A DNA stretch of 64,000 nucleotides from JAJBWD01 sp041821285 (lineage in GTDB: Bacteria; Bacillota; Clostridia; Clostridiales; Clostridiaceae). The stretch's first letter is position 1. Each line of letters opens with the position of its first letter. The stretch is from NCBI GenBank assembly GCA_041821285.1, contig JBGUER010000001.1, positions 1 to 64,000 on the forward strand. The letters are read 5' to 3'. A model generated the notes under the pieces. It saw nothing but the letters and a program-made list of their open reading frames with translations, searched no databases and was not told where the DNA came from. A program made the position numbers and the translations under genes. Below are positions 1 through 9,061 of the stretch, piece after piece.

Positions 1-31
1 CTGCGGTTTTTTTTTTAAGGAGGAGATTTCT

Positions 32-1768
32 ATGAAACGAACTTTTAAATATGTAACAAAGTATAAATTGCTATTATTTATACCCTCAATAGCTATGTTA
101 TTAGCTATTTTACTTGATATGCTAAATCCATATCTTACAAAACTTCTTATTGATAATGTTTTTACTAATGGGGAAAGAAACTTATTTATTCCTATTCTTA
201 TAGGACTTACCATTATAACTTTATCTCGAGCTGTTTTAGGTTATGTAAAGGAATATCTATTTGATGTGTTATCTGCTAATGTAAGTGTTGATTTAAAAAA
301 AGACTTATTTAATCATATACAAAATCTATCTTTTTCATATTTTGACAATATAAATACAGGAGAACTAATGTCTAGAATAGGAGAAGATGCAGATAATATA
401 TGGAAAACAATATCTTTTGGACTTAGATTATTTATAGAAAATGCAATATATTTTGTCATAGCTTCTATTATATTATTTTATCTAAACTTTAAATTAGCCC
501 TTATCTGTATTTTAATAATGTTGCCTATAGCCTATATAGCTGTAAAATTAGAGAAAAAAATCGGATTATGCTACGATAAAATAAGCGACCAAGCTGCTAT
601 GTTAAATACTACCGCTCAGGAAAATATAGCTGGTGTGCGTCTAGTTAAAGCTTTTTCTAGAGAAAGACACGAAATAAATAAATTTTTAAAATTAAATAAA
701 GAAAATTTTAATTTGTCCTTAGAACAAAATGCTATAATAGCTAGATACTTTCCTAATATAGAATTTTTAACAAATATATCCTTGGTTTTAATGATAACTA
801 TAGGTGGAATATTTGTCATTAATGGTGATATAACCATCGGAACTTTAGTTGCATTTAATGGGTATATATGGATGTTGATTTGGCCTATGAGAATGCTAGG
901 CTGGCTAACAAATATGTTAGCACAAAACAATGCTTCTGCTAAAAAAATATATAAAATAATGGATACACCTGAAGATATAAAAGAAAGCCTATCACCAATA
1001 AGACTTTCTGATTTACAAGGTAATATAGAATTCAAAGATGTATTTTTTAAGTATAAAAATGAAATTGTTTTAAAAAATATTAATTTAAAAATAAAGCAAG
1101 GAAATACCATTGCTATAATGGGAACTACTGGCAGTGGAAAATCTTCCCTAATAAATCTCATTGGAAGATATTACGACCCATTTCATGGAAATATTTTAGT
1201 AGATGGTTATGATTTAAAAGATGTCTCTTTAAAAGATTTCAGAAGTAAAATGGCAGTAGTTTCACAAGATACCTTCCTTTTCTCAGACTCAATTTTAGAA
1301 AATATAAAATACGGTAAATATGATGCTAGTTTAGAAGAAATAAAAAAAGCTTGCCAAGTTGCATGCGCACATGAATTTATAAATGAATTAGAAGAAGGTT
1401 ATGATACAGTAATCGGAGAAAGAGGAATAGGTTTATCTGGAGGTCAAAAACAAAGACTTTCCATTGCAAGAGCTATTATAAGAAAATCTAAAATATTAAT
1501 ATTAGATGATGCAACTTCTGCACTTGATATGGATACAGAATATAGTTTACTTAAAAATTTATATAAAGATAAAGAAAAACCTACTACTTTTATCATAGCT
1601 CACAGAATATCCGCGGTAAAAAATGCTGATTTAATAATATATCTAGAAAATGGTGAAATAATAGAACAAGGTAACCATTCAGCACTATTAAATAAAAAAG
1701 GAAAATATTACGATATATACATGGAGCAATTTAAAGATTTTAGTGATTTAGAAAATGAGGTGATATAA
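32..1768 (+). CDS. Heterodimeric ABC exporter, subunit A (degenerate-site half)
   Basis: This is a fused permease-ATPase of 578 aa. An N-terminal six-helix exporter domain (about residues 1-310) is followed by a nucleotide-binding domain with Walker A GTTGSGKSS, signature LSGGQ and Walker B ILILDDATSALD. The residue after the Walker B Asp is Asp, not the catalytic Glu, which is typical of the non-hydrolysing half of heterodimeric exporters (TM287/288, BmrCD type). The start has a strong site, AAGGAGGAG. The stop overlaps the start of the next gene by one base (TAATG), so translation is probably coupled. The likely role is export of drugs, lipids or peptides; the substrate cannot be read. A T-tract sits directly before the ribosome site. 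Confidence 0.93.
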   Translation: MKRTFKYVTKYKLLLFIPSIAMLLAILLDMLNPYLTKLLIDNVFTNGERNLFIPILIGLTIITLSRAVLGYVKEYLFDVLSANVSVDLKKDLFNHIQNLSFSYFDNINTGELMSRIGEDADNIWKTISFGLRLFIENAIYFVIASIILFYLNFKLALICILIMLPIAYIAVKLEKKIGLCYDKISDQAAMLNTTAQENIAGVRLVKAFSRERHEINKFLKLNKENFNLSLEQNAIIARYFPNIEFLTNISLVLMITIGGIFVINGDITIGTLVAFNGYIWMLIWPMRMLGWLTNMLAQNNASAKKIYKIMDTPEDIKESLSPIRLSDLQGNIEFKDVFFKYKNEIVLKNINLKIKQGNTIAIMGTTGSGKSSLINLIGRYYDPFHGNILVDGYDLKDVSLKDFRSKMAVVSQDTFLFSDSILENIKYGKYDASLEEIKKACQVACAHEFINELEEGYDTVIGERGIGLSGGQKQRLSIARAIIRKSKILILDDATSALDMDTEYSLLKNLYKDKEKPTTFIIAHRISAVKNADLIIYLENGEIIEQGNHSALLNKKGKYYDIYMEQFKDFSDLENEVI

Positions 1769-3552
1769 TGACTAAAAATACAGTTAAACAAGATGAAAAT
1801 TTAAATAGTATGTCTAATAAAAAAATAATAATAAGACTACTAAGATATCTTAAGCCCTTTAAGTTCAAAACTTTTATGGTTATTCTTCTTTTAATATTTG
1901 TAATGATATGTTCTCTCTTAAACCCATATCTTTTACAAATAGCTATAGATAAATATATTAAAAATAAAGACGTTAATGGCCTTCTTATTCTTGGAAGTAT
2001 TTTGATTTTACTAAACTTTATAGCAATGATTCTATCAAAAATTAGAATAAATATTATGGCTAAAATAACAAACCAAGTTTTATTAAACATTAGAAATGAG
2101 CTATATACTCACATACAAAAACTCTCATTTAATTTTTTTGATAATAGACCTGTAGGTAAAATTTTAGCTAGAGTTATGGGAGATATAAATTCTTTAAATG
2201 AACTTTTTAATAATAGCATAACTAATTTTATTCCTGAAATTTTAACACTTATCTGTGTTGCTATTTTAATGTTTATCATGAACTATAAATTAGCAATAGC
2301 CGCTATACTAATCCTACCTATACTTGGTATTAGTATGTTCTATATACAAAGTAAAAGCAGAATTAGATGGCAAAACTTCAGAAAAAAGAGATCGAATTTT
2401 AACGCATATACTCATGAAGATTTTTCTGGTATAAAAGTAATAAAATCCTTTGCAATAGAGGATAAAACCTATAACACTTTTTCTATTTTAGTAAAGGATA
2501 TGATGGGTTCTTTTGTGAAAGCCGTAAAACTAAATGATTTGTTTTGGCCTTTAGTTGAGATATCTTGGGGACTTGGGATGGTTATCGTTTATCTTTATAG
2601 TATTAAACTTTTAGATAATTCATCAATAACAATAGGAACTTTAGTTGCTTTTTCTTGGTATATATCAATGTTTTGGAAACCAATAATGAATTTATCTGAT
2701 TTTTATAATACCCTTATTACCAATCTTTCTGCCGGAGAAAGAATATTTGAAATTTTAGATATAAAGCCTGACATATTAGATATTGATAAAGCAGCTAAAA
2801 TGCCTATCATTGAAGGTAATGTAGAATTTAAAGATGTATCCTTTGCCTATGACAATTCTTATATTTTAAATAGCGTAAATTTCAAGGTAAATAAAGGCGA
2901 AACTATAGCTTTAGTTGGTCCTACAGGTGCTGGTAAAACTACTATTGTAAATCTTATAAGCAGATTTTATGATGTACAAAAAGGTGCAGTTTTAATAGAT
3001 GGTATAAATATTAAAGATGTAGAAATAGAATCTTTACGAACCCAAATGGGAATAATGCTTCAAGATACATTTTTATTTTCTGATACTATAATGGAAAATA
3101 TAAGATATGGAAAATTAAATGCTACAGATGAAGAAGTAATAGAAGCTGCTAAATCAGTTAATGCCCATGAATTTATAACTAAGCTGGAAAAAGGATATAA
3201 TACATCGGTAAACGAAAGAGGCTCTAGACTATCTGTTGGACAAAGACAGCTTATATCTTTTGCAAGAGCACTTCTTGCAAATCCTAGAATATTAATATTA
3301 GATGAAGCCACATCTAATATAGATACATTTACAGAAAAATTAGTTCAAGAAGGAATAAAAAAACTTCTTTATGGAAGAACTTCTTTTGTAGTAGCTCACA
3401 GACTTTCAACCATAAGAGATTGCGATAGGATAATGGTAATAAATAATGGAAATATAGTAGAAAGTGGTACACACAATGAACTCCTTAAAAATAAAAATTT
3501 ATATTATGATTTATATATGTCCCAATATAAATTTTTAAATGAAGGTGCATAA
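1768..3552 (+). CDS. Heterodimeric ABC exporter, subunit B (catalytic Glu, altered signature)
   Basis: This 594-aa permease-ATPase pairs with the preceding gene. Six membrane helices precede an ATPase domain with Walker A GPTGAGKTT, Walker B ILILDEATSNID (catalytic Glu present) and switch His in VVAHRLS. Its signature reads LSVGQ rather than LSGGQ. In a heterodimer this altered signature would face subunit A's Walker A and Asp-substituted Walker B, giving one degenerate and one active ATP site. The two changes are therefore complementary and support an obligate heterodimer. The start overlaps the upstream stop by one base. A long hairpin begins nine bases after the stop. Confidence 0.93.
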   Translation: MTKNTVKQDENLNSMSNKKIIIRLLRYLKPFKFKTFMVILLLIFVMICSLLNPYLLQIAIDKYIKNKDVNGLLILGSILILLNFIAMILSKIRINIMAKITNQVLLNIRNELYTHIQKLSFNFFDNRPVGKILARVMGDINSLNELFNNSITNFIPEILTLICVAILMFIMNYKLAIAAILILPILGISMFYIQSKSRIRWQNFRKKRSNFNAYTHEDFSGIKVIKSFAIEDKTYNTFSILVKDMMGSFVKAVKLNDLFWPLVEISWGLGMVIVYLYSIKLLDNSSITIGTLVAFSWYISMFWKPIMNLSDFYNTLITNLSAGERIFEILDIKPDILDIDKAAKMPIIEGNVEFKDVSFAYDNSYILNSVNFKVNKGETIALVGPTGAGKTTIVNLISRFYDVQKGAVLIDGINIKDVEIESLRTQMGIMLQDTFLFSDTIMENIRYGKLNATDEEVIEAAKSVNAHEFITKLEKGYNTSVNERGSRLSVGQRQLISFARALLANPRILILDEATSNIDTFTEKLVQEGIKKLLYGRTSFVVAHRLSTIRDCDRIMVINNGNIVESGTHNELLKNKNLYYDLYMSQYKFLNEGA

Positions 3553-3560
3553 TTATTAAT

Positions 3561-3613
3561 AAAATCTCCTTAAATGGTTAATAATATAATAAACGATTTA
3601 AGGAGGTTTTTTT
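3561..3613 (+). terminator. Terminator-like hairpin overlapping the next gene's ribosome site
   Basis: AAAATCTCCTTAAAT at 3561-3575 pairs with ATTTAAGGAGGTTTT at 3596-3610: 15 pairs with one G-U, a 20-base loop, then more T. It has the form of an intrinsic terminator for the exporter operon. Its 3' arm is also the AAGGAGG ribosome site of the gene at 3614, so the folded RNA would hide that site. Confidence 0.6.
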
Positions 3614-3940
3614 ATGAAAAATTTTTTATTTTCTGCAGCAGTAGATATTCTTGTTATTCTTTTGTCCTATGGTTTTTTTAGAACTATTATTAGAGGACCT
3701 ATTAAACATAAAATTTATGAAAAATTAATGAGTTCGCTGTCTAAATTCATTATTTACGTATTTATTTTATCAGTGTCCATAACTGGCATAACAGCTTTTA
3801 TAATGTATAGAAGTAGATATTTAGCTTATTTAAATATAGTCTCCGCTGCATTAATGTCAATGTTAGTAGGTTTTATAGTATCCACAGTTCCAACAAGAGG
3901 AGTAGGTGATAAACCAGAAATTACTAACAAAATGCACTAA
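3614..3940 (+). CDS. Small integral membrane protein, unknown function
   Basis: This 108-aa protein has about three hydrophobic segments (roughly residues 5-25, 43-65 and 70-92) and a short polar tail. I recognise no family. The ribosome site AAGGAGG lies 7 bases before the ATG but is inside the 3' arm of a perfect hairpin following the ABC exporter operon, so translation may depend on the RNA starting inside or downstream of that structure. It converges on a LysR gene with only nine bases between the stops, and no separate terminator is visible there. Confidence 0.7.
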   Translation: MKNFLFSAAVDILVILLSYGFFRTIIRGPIKHKIYEKLMSSLSKFIIYVFILSVSITGITAFIMYRSRYLAYLNIVSAALMSMLVGFIVSTVPTRGVGDKPEITNKMH

Positions 3941-3949
3941 TTATGTGGA

Positions 3950-4831
3950 TTACTTAGGTATATTTAACGAAAATTCTATAAAATTGTTGATAAAATCTTT
4001 TTCTTTTAAATAGACAAAATTAAATTCCCTAAAGATTTTTATGTTTTTTATTGGAACTTCTATTATTGTTCCAAGATTTAATTCCTTTTTTATAGTTTCT
4101 CTTGAAATAACAGTATACCCAAGGTTTAATTCAACTAATGCTTTGATTGCACTTATGCTACCTATTTCCATATATTTTTTTATATTTTCCATATTGTAAC
4201 CTCTATCATTTAAAATATTTTCAAAGATAACTCTAGTTCCAGAGCCCCTTTCTCTTAATATGAGATTTCCTTTTATTATATCTTCTATTGTTACCTGACT
4301 TTTATTTGATAAATTATTTAAAGGAGAAAGGGCTAATACCAATTCATCATATTTATATTTATTGTGTTTAAATATATTTTTATCAAAAGGTCCTTCTATA
4401 AATGCAAAATCAAGGTCACCATTTAATAGATTTGCTAGTATTTCTTCTGTATTTTTAACTTCAAGTAAAATGTCTATATTTTTATGAATTTTTTTATATT
4501 CCCCTAAAATATATGGCAATACATATCCACCTATAGTCATACTAGCACCTAATTTATATGTTTGATTTAATAAATTTTTATTTTTGATAGTATCTTCTAA
4601 TTCTCTATATTCAAATTCTATCCTTTTAGCATATTTTAATAATATTTTCCCCTGCTCCGTTAAATTTAAATTTTTCCCATTTCTTTCTATGAGTTTTACT
4701 CCATAAATATCCTCTAAATGCTTTATATGTTGAGATATAGCAGGTTGAGTCATATTCAAAACCTGTGCAGTTTTAGTAAAGCTTTTTAAATTTGATAATG
4801 TAATAAAAGTAGTTAATCTTATATCTTTCAT
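3950..4831 (-). CDS. LysR-family transcriptional regulator
   Basis: This 293-aa protein has an N-terminal winged helix (residues about 3-60, with AAISQHIKHLE-like core NMTQPAISQHIKHLE) and a C-terminal periplasmic-binding-protein-like effector domain. The effector part contains the usual RERGSGTR phosphate/anion-binding-like loop seen in the CysL/YeiE branch of LysR proteins. It is transcribed divergently from the aspartokinase gene with a 130-base shared region, the classical arrangement for a LysR regulator and its target. Control of lysC is therefore a reasonable inference, but the effector is not known. Confidence 0.9.
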   Translation of the reverse strand: MKDIRLTTFITLSNLKSFTKTAQVLNMTQPAISQHIKHLEDIYGVKLIERNGKNLNLTEQGKILLKYAKRIEFEYRELEDTIKNKNLLNQTYKLGASMTIGGYVLPYILGEYKKIHKNIDILLEVKNTEEILANLLNGDLDFAFIEGPFDKNIFKHNKYKYDELVLALSPLNNLSNKSQVTIEDIIKGNLILRERGSGTRVIFENILNDRGYNMENIKKYMEIGSISAIKALVELNLGYTVISRETIKKELNLGTIIEVPIKNIKIFREFNFVYLKEKDFINNFIEFSLNIPK

Positions 4832-4899
4832 ATTCTCTCCTTAAAATAATTTTTGTACCTTACTCATTATATATAATTTTATGATTTTTTGAAATCTTC

Positions 4900-4928
4900 T
4901 TGAAATAAACTTGCATAACTGATATATT
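4900..4928 (+). promoter_or_regulatory. Sigma-A-type promoter of aspartokinase
   Basis: TTGAAA (4900-4905), a 17-base spacer and TATATT (4923-4928) precede the lysC start. It lies in the LysR/lysC divergent region. I see no lysine-riboswitch-sized leader: only 33 bases separate the -10 from the ATG. Confidence 0.55.
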
Positions 4929-4961
4929 ATTAATAATTCATTTTTTAAGGAGGATTTTTGT

Positions 4962-6290
4962 ATGAGTGAAATAGTCGTAGCTAAATTTGGAGGAAGTTCT
5001 CTTTCTGATAGCACCCAATTTATGAAGGTTAAAGATATTATTATGTCAGATCCAAGAAGAAGATATGTAATTCCTTCTGCACCTGGAAAAAGGTTTAATA
5101 AAGATTATAAGGTTACTGACTTATTATATCTATGCCATAGTCACGTTGAACAGGGTATATCTTTTGAGGATGTATTTAAAATATTATCCGATAGATACAA
5201 TGAAATAATAAATGATTTAAAACTAGACTTTGACATTTCAAAAGATCTTAAAGAAATAAAAGATAATATATCAAATGGTGCTTCAAAGGATTATACTGCT
5301 AGTCGTGGGGAATATTTAAATGGACTGATTTTATCAAAATATTTAGGTTTTAATTTTGTAGATGCTACAGATCTCATTGTTTTTAATAAACGAGGTAGAT
5401 TAGATTCAATTAAAACTTATGAATTAATAAAAGAAAAGCTTTCTAACTTAGATAATGCAGTTATCCCAGGTTTTTACGGATTATCCTACAAAGGAGAAAT
5501 TAAAACATTCTCACGAGGAGGTTCCGATATAACTGGAGCTCTTATTTCAAGTGGAATAAACGCTACGCTATACGAAAATTGGACGGATGTATCAGGTTTT
5601 TTAATGGCAGACCCTAGAATAATAGAGAAACCAAAACATATTAAAGAAATTACATATAGAGAACTTAGAGAACTTTCATATATGGGAGCTACAGTTTTAC
5701 ATGAAGACTCAGTTTTCCCTGTAAGAGAAGCAGAAATCCCAATAAATATTAAAAATACAAATAAACCAGATCATTGTGGTACACTTATAGTAAATAATCC
5801 AAATGAAGAAATTAATTCCATAGCCATAACAGGAATTGCTGGGAAAAAAGACTTTACCGTTATAGCTATAGAAAAAACTATGATGAATCAGGAATTAGGA
5901 TTTTGTAGAAAACTTCTTTCTATAATAGAGTCAAATGGAGTCTCTTTTGAAAATATGCCAGCTGGAATAGATACAGTTTCTTTAGTTATTGCAAACTCAG
6001 AACTTAAGGATAAATTAGATAATATTTTAGATGAAATAGAAGATCAATTAAAACCAGACTCTTTATTGGTTTATCCAGACATGGCCTTAATTGCTACCGT
6101 TGGTAAAAGAATGAACAGGCAGAAGGGCGTTTCTGCTAAAATATTCAAAGCTCTTGAAAAAGAAAATGTTAATGTACGTATGATAAACCAAGGTTCTAGT
6201 GAAATAAATATTATTGTTGGTGTAGAAAACAGTGATTTTGAGAAAACAATAAAAGCTATATATAATTGTTTTATATCCAAAACAAATTAA
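4962..6290 (+). CDS. lysC: Aspartate kinase (aspartokinase)
   Basis: This 442-aa protein phosphorylates L-aspartate, the first step toward lysine, threonine, methionine and diaminopimelate for peptidoglycan and spore cortex. The amino acid kinase fold begins with VAKFGGSSL and continues through SRGGSDITGALI and DPRII, where substrate and nucleotide bind. Two C-terminal ACT domains (about residues 285-350 and 370-440) imply allosteric feedback control. The start has AAGGAGG nine bases upstream. It is monocistronic, divergent from the LysR gene. Clostridia often have several aspartokinase isozymes; the feedback amino acid cannot be told by eye. Confidence 0.93.
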   Translation: MSEIVVAKFGGSSLSDSTQFMKVKDIIMSDPRRRYVIPSAPGKRFNKDYKVTDLLYLCHSHVEQGISFEDVFKILSDRYNEIINDLKLDFDISKDLKEIKDNISNGASKDYTASRGEYLNGLILSKYLGFNFVDATDLIVFNKRGRLDSIKTYELIKEKLSNLDNAVIPGFYGLSYKGEIKTFSRGGSDITGALISSGINATLYENWTDVSGFLMADPRIIEKPKHIKEITYRELRELSYMGATVLHEDSVFPVREAEIPINIKNTNKPDHCGTLIVNNPNEEINSIAITGIAGKKDFTVIAIEKTMMNQELGFCRKLLSIIESNGVSFENMPAGIDTVSLVIANSELKDKLDNILDEIEDQLKPDSLLVYPDMALIATVGKRMNRQKGVSAKIFKALEKENVNVRMINQGSSEINIIVGVENSDFEKTIKAIYNCFISKTN

Positions 6291-6432
6291 AATATTAAAA
6301 ATAAATTGTTGCTTATATTAGAACTTTTTATTTTTTCTTTATAAAAGAACATATGTTTTGAATAATGAGTTATTATAAATATAAGTTAATTTCAGAAGAT
6401 TATCCATCTTTGGCTAGTATTTTATAAAATTA

Positions 6433-6460
6433 AAGCTCTCATTAAAATGAGAGCTTATCT
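6433..6460 (-). terminator. Intrinsic terminator after the GerMN lipoprotein gene
   Basis: AAGCTCTCAT (6433-6442) and ATGAGAGCTT (6447-6456) form a perfect 10-bp stem with a TAAA loop. On the minus strand it is followed by a T-rich stretch. It could also serve lysC from the other side, though the T-tract is weaker there. Confidence 0.75.
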
Positions 6461-6461
6461 A

Positions 6462-7553
6462 TTATTTAACTTCAATAGTTTTTTCAAGATTTGTAGTTAT
6501 AGGATTATTTTCATCTACTATTATATGACCCGATTCGTAACTTTTTCCATCAACAGTTATATCTACCTTATCCACATTATAATAATCACCTAAGGTATTT
6601 CCTATTGCTTGAAGCCTTTCTGCTTCATATCCACTTCCTAAATTCATATCCTTAATAAAATCACTAGAAAAATCAACCATAACCATAAGTTTATCTTTAT
6701 CTAGATAAAGACTATTTATTTTGGTATTTAAACTTATTAATGAACTAGAATCATTGGTTGGTGGATTTTTAAAATATTCTTCAAATACATATTTTATTTC
6801 TTCATTAGTTTTTAGTGATATTTTGTTTTTCTTATAAACTATTCTATTTTTTTCATATTCAGGATAATAAAATTTAATAGTTTGTTCCACAAAAGCATCT
6901 TTAACTATCTTTTGTAACTCATTAGTCACCTTTTCTCCATTATAGATATATTGCATTTTTACTAACCCTATATCTTTAACAAAATAATCATAAGAACAAT
7001 CGTCACCATTTTCTGTTGTTACCTCTATTGCATTAAAACTCCCCAAAGATGTAACAATTTCTTTATCAATACTTGATATGAAAGCTTTTCTACCATCAGA
7101 TAAAATCCATGAATTTCCAACCTGCAATGGTTCTTTCAAGATTATTTGGAATACATTGCTATCATCCTCAGTTAAATTGTCTCTGTAATAAAAATTATCT
7201 ACATTTTTAATAAAACTTATTTCTCCACCTCTTACTTGCACCAACTGTCCATAAGTAACGCAAGATGAGTTACCTGAATATATAACCCTAAGCTGCATTC
7301 TATCTTCTTTAATAAAATCCACATATATATTTGTATCTGCGTAATCGTTTCCAGTTCCTGAATAAACTAATCTAATATCATTTTCAAAGGGAAAATAATC
7401 AGATACACTGCCTTCTGCTATAGGATTATCTGAACTTTGTTCTTCTTCATCAACTATTATTTCATCTTTTAGTGCATCTTTATTAATACTACTACAAGAC
7501 GACAACATTATAATAAGTATAAATAACATACTCATTATTTTAATCTTTTTCAA
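6462..7553 (-). CDS. Lipoprotein with C-terminal GerMN domain
   Basis: This is a 363-aa exported lipoprotein. The signal peptide ends in the lipobox LSSC (Cys about residue 20), followed by an acidic linker. The C-terminal third (about 250-345) has the GerMN pattern, including GSGYEAERLQAIGNTL, as in B. subtilis GerM and LpqB-type proteins. GerM acts in sporulation and germination. The middle part resembles no family I can name. Translation probably starts at TTG (7553), with AAAGGAG nine bases upstream. It lies downstream of and in line with a two-component system, separated by 119 bases, so it may be linked to that operon. Confidence 0.8.
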   Translation of the reverse strand: MKKIKIMSMLFILIIMLSSCSSINKDALKDEIIVDEEEQSSDNPIAEGSVSDYFPFENDIRLVYSGTGNDYADTNIYVDFIKEDRMQLRVIYSGNSSCVTYGQLVQVRGGEISFIKNVDNFYYRDNLTEDDSNVFQIILKEPLQVGNSWILSDGRKAFISSIDKEIVTSLGSFNAIEVTTENGDDCSYDYFVKDIGLVKMQYIYNGEKVTNELQKIVKDAFVEQTIKFYYPEYEKNRIVYKKNKISLKTNEEIKYVFEEYFKNPPTNDSSSLISLNTKINSLYLDKDKLMVMVDFSSDFIKDMNLGSGYEAERLQAIGNTLGDYYNVDKVDITVDGKSYESGHIIVDENNPITTNLEKTIEVK

Positions 7554-7672
7554 ATATATTCATCTCCTTTAATTATTTAAAGGCACTAAGCATTATAGCA
7601 CTATTACATTATACTAGATTGTTTTAGAAAATAAAAGACATAATACTATGTTTAAATATTAACATATATGTT

Positions 7673-9061
7673 CTATACCGGCATATATATTTTGAAAACA
7701 CTTCCCTTACCAAATTGACTCATTACTTCTATTTTTCCATCATGAGCTTCTACCAATGATTTAACTATAGTAAGACCTATGCCAGATCCCCCTGTTTCTC
7801 TACTTCTAGAGCTATCTCCTCTATAAAACCTTTCAAATATATATGGCATATCTTCATTTGATATTCCTATACCATTGTCACATATTTCAATTTCTAACAT
7901 TTTCTTTGAAATTATTTCTTTTACTACAACTTTACCATTTTCATTTGTGTATCTATATGCATTTGAAAGTAAATTTATAATTATTTGTTTGAATTTATCT
8001 CTATCTATAAAAATTTCTGATTTATCTCTTATATCTACATCCAATTCGATGTTCTTCTTTGCAAATAAAGGTCTCATATTTTCAATTATACTTATAAGCT
8101 CTTGTTCTATTTCAACTTTACTTTTATTAAGATTTAAATTTGCTTGTTCTAAATTTGATATATCTTTTAATCTATCAGTAAGTTTTGCTATTCTAATTAT
8201 CTCTTCATGGCAGCTCTCTATTCGATTATTTGTAGGCTCTATTATACCATCTAAAATTGCTTCCATAGAATTTTGCAAAGTAGTTAACGGGGTTCTTATT
8301 TCGTGTGCCATATCAGAGGTTAATCTTTTCCTAAGCATATCCTGTTTATCCAGACTTTCAGCTAGGTAATTAATAGAATTGGATAGCTCCTCAAGTTCTA
8401 TTGTATTAGTTTTTACCTCTTCTCTTGTTTTATAATCTCCATTTCTTATCTTATGACATACTTTAGTAATTTTAATTATAGGATTTGTAATTCCCTTAGA
8501 TATTATTATACTTATTATGATTCCAAATGCTATAGCTATTATCATTGATATTAAAAAAGATTCTGTAAGTGTAGACTTAAAAATAACATCTTGGTAATTT
8601 AAATTATTTACACCAAAATACCCAATAGTCAATTCTCCAAAAACATTTGAGTCAATAGAAATATCATATTTTTCTTCAATATATTCTCCAAAATTATAAT
8701 TTCCCATCATATTTTTTTCCGTTCTATTCTTACCAAGTCCGTTCATTTTAGGAATTATACTCTCTTTACTTGAACTATATATTTCTCTTCCATCTAAATC
8801 ATTTACTTTTATATAAAGATTATAAATATACGCATAATCTTTAAGCATATTTGTATCTATATTTAATACATTATCATCTTCATCATAAGATTCTTCGATT
8901 TTTGATATAATTATTTTTATGTCATCTTCATGCTGATTAGTTAGATATTCATCAAATTTATCATTTATCCTATATTTAGATACTATACCTGTTATTAAAA
9001 CTACTCCTACTGCTACTAGAGTAAAAGCTAAAAATAGTTTTTTACCTAATTTCATTTTCAT
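7673..9061 (-). CDS. Sensor histidine kinase, HAMP-HisKA type
   Basis: This 462-aa membrane kinase has one transmembrane helix near residues 8-26, an extracellular sensor of about 140 residues, a second helix near 165-188 and a HAMP linker. The HisKA box is MAHEIRTPLTTL with phospho-acceptor His253. The HATPase domain shows the N box (NLLSNAYRYT), G1 (DNGIGI) and G2 (GSGIGLTIV). It overlaps the response regulator gene by 4 bases (ATGA), so the two are co-translated. The sensor domain gives no ligand. Cell-envelope or metal stress are possible given the neighbours, but this is only inference from position. Confidence 0.93.
   Translation of the reverse strand: MKMKLGKKLFLAFTLVAVGVVLITGIVSKYRINDKFDEYLTNQHEDDIKIIISKIEESYDEDDNVLNIDTNMLKDYAYIYNLYIKVNDLDGREIYSSSKESIIPKMNGLGKNRTEKNMMGNYNFGEYIEEKYDISIDSNVFGELTIGYFGVNNLNYQDVIFKSTLTESFLISMIIAIAFGIIISIIISKGITNPIIKITKVCHKIRNGDYKTREEVKTNTIELEELSNSINYLAESLDKQDMLRKRLTSDMAHEIRTPLTTLQNSMEAILDGIIEPTNNRIESCHEEIIRIAKLTDRLKDISNLEQANLNLNKSKVEIEQELISIIENMRPLFAKKNIELDVDIRDKSEIFIDRDKFKQIIINLLSNAYRYTNENGKVVVKEIISKKMLEIEICDNGIGISNEDMPYIFERFYRGDSSRSRETGGSGIGLTIVKSLVEAHDGKIEVMSQFGKGSVFKIYMPV

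Noticed and set aside
616..1161. Antisense frame of 181 codons inside the exporter gene
   Set aside because: It lies opposite the ABC exporter coding region, has no ribosome site, and its hydrophobic content mirrors the sense strand.
4832..4961. Lysine riboswitch in front of aspartokinase
   Set aside because: The space between the -10 element and ATG is about 33 bases, too short, and no riboswitch-like core was seen.
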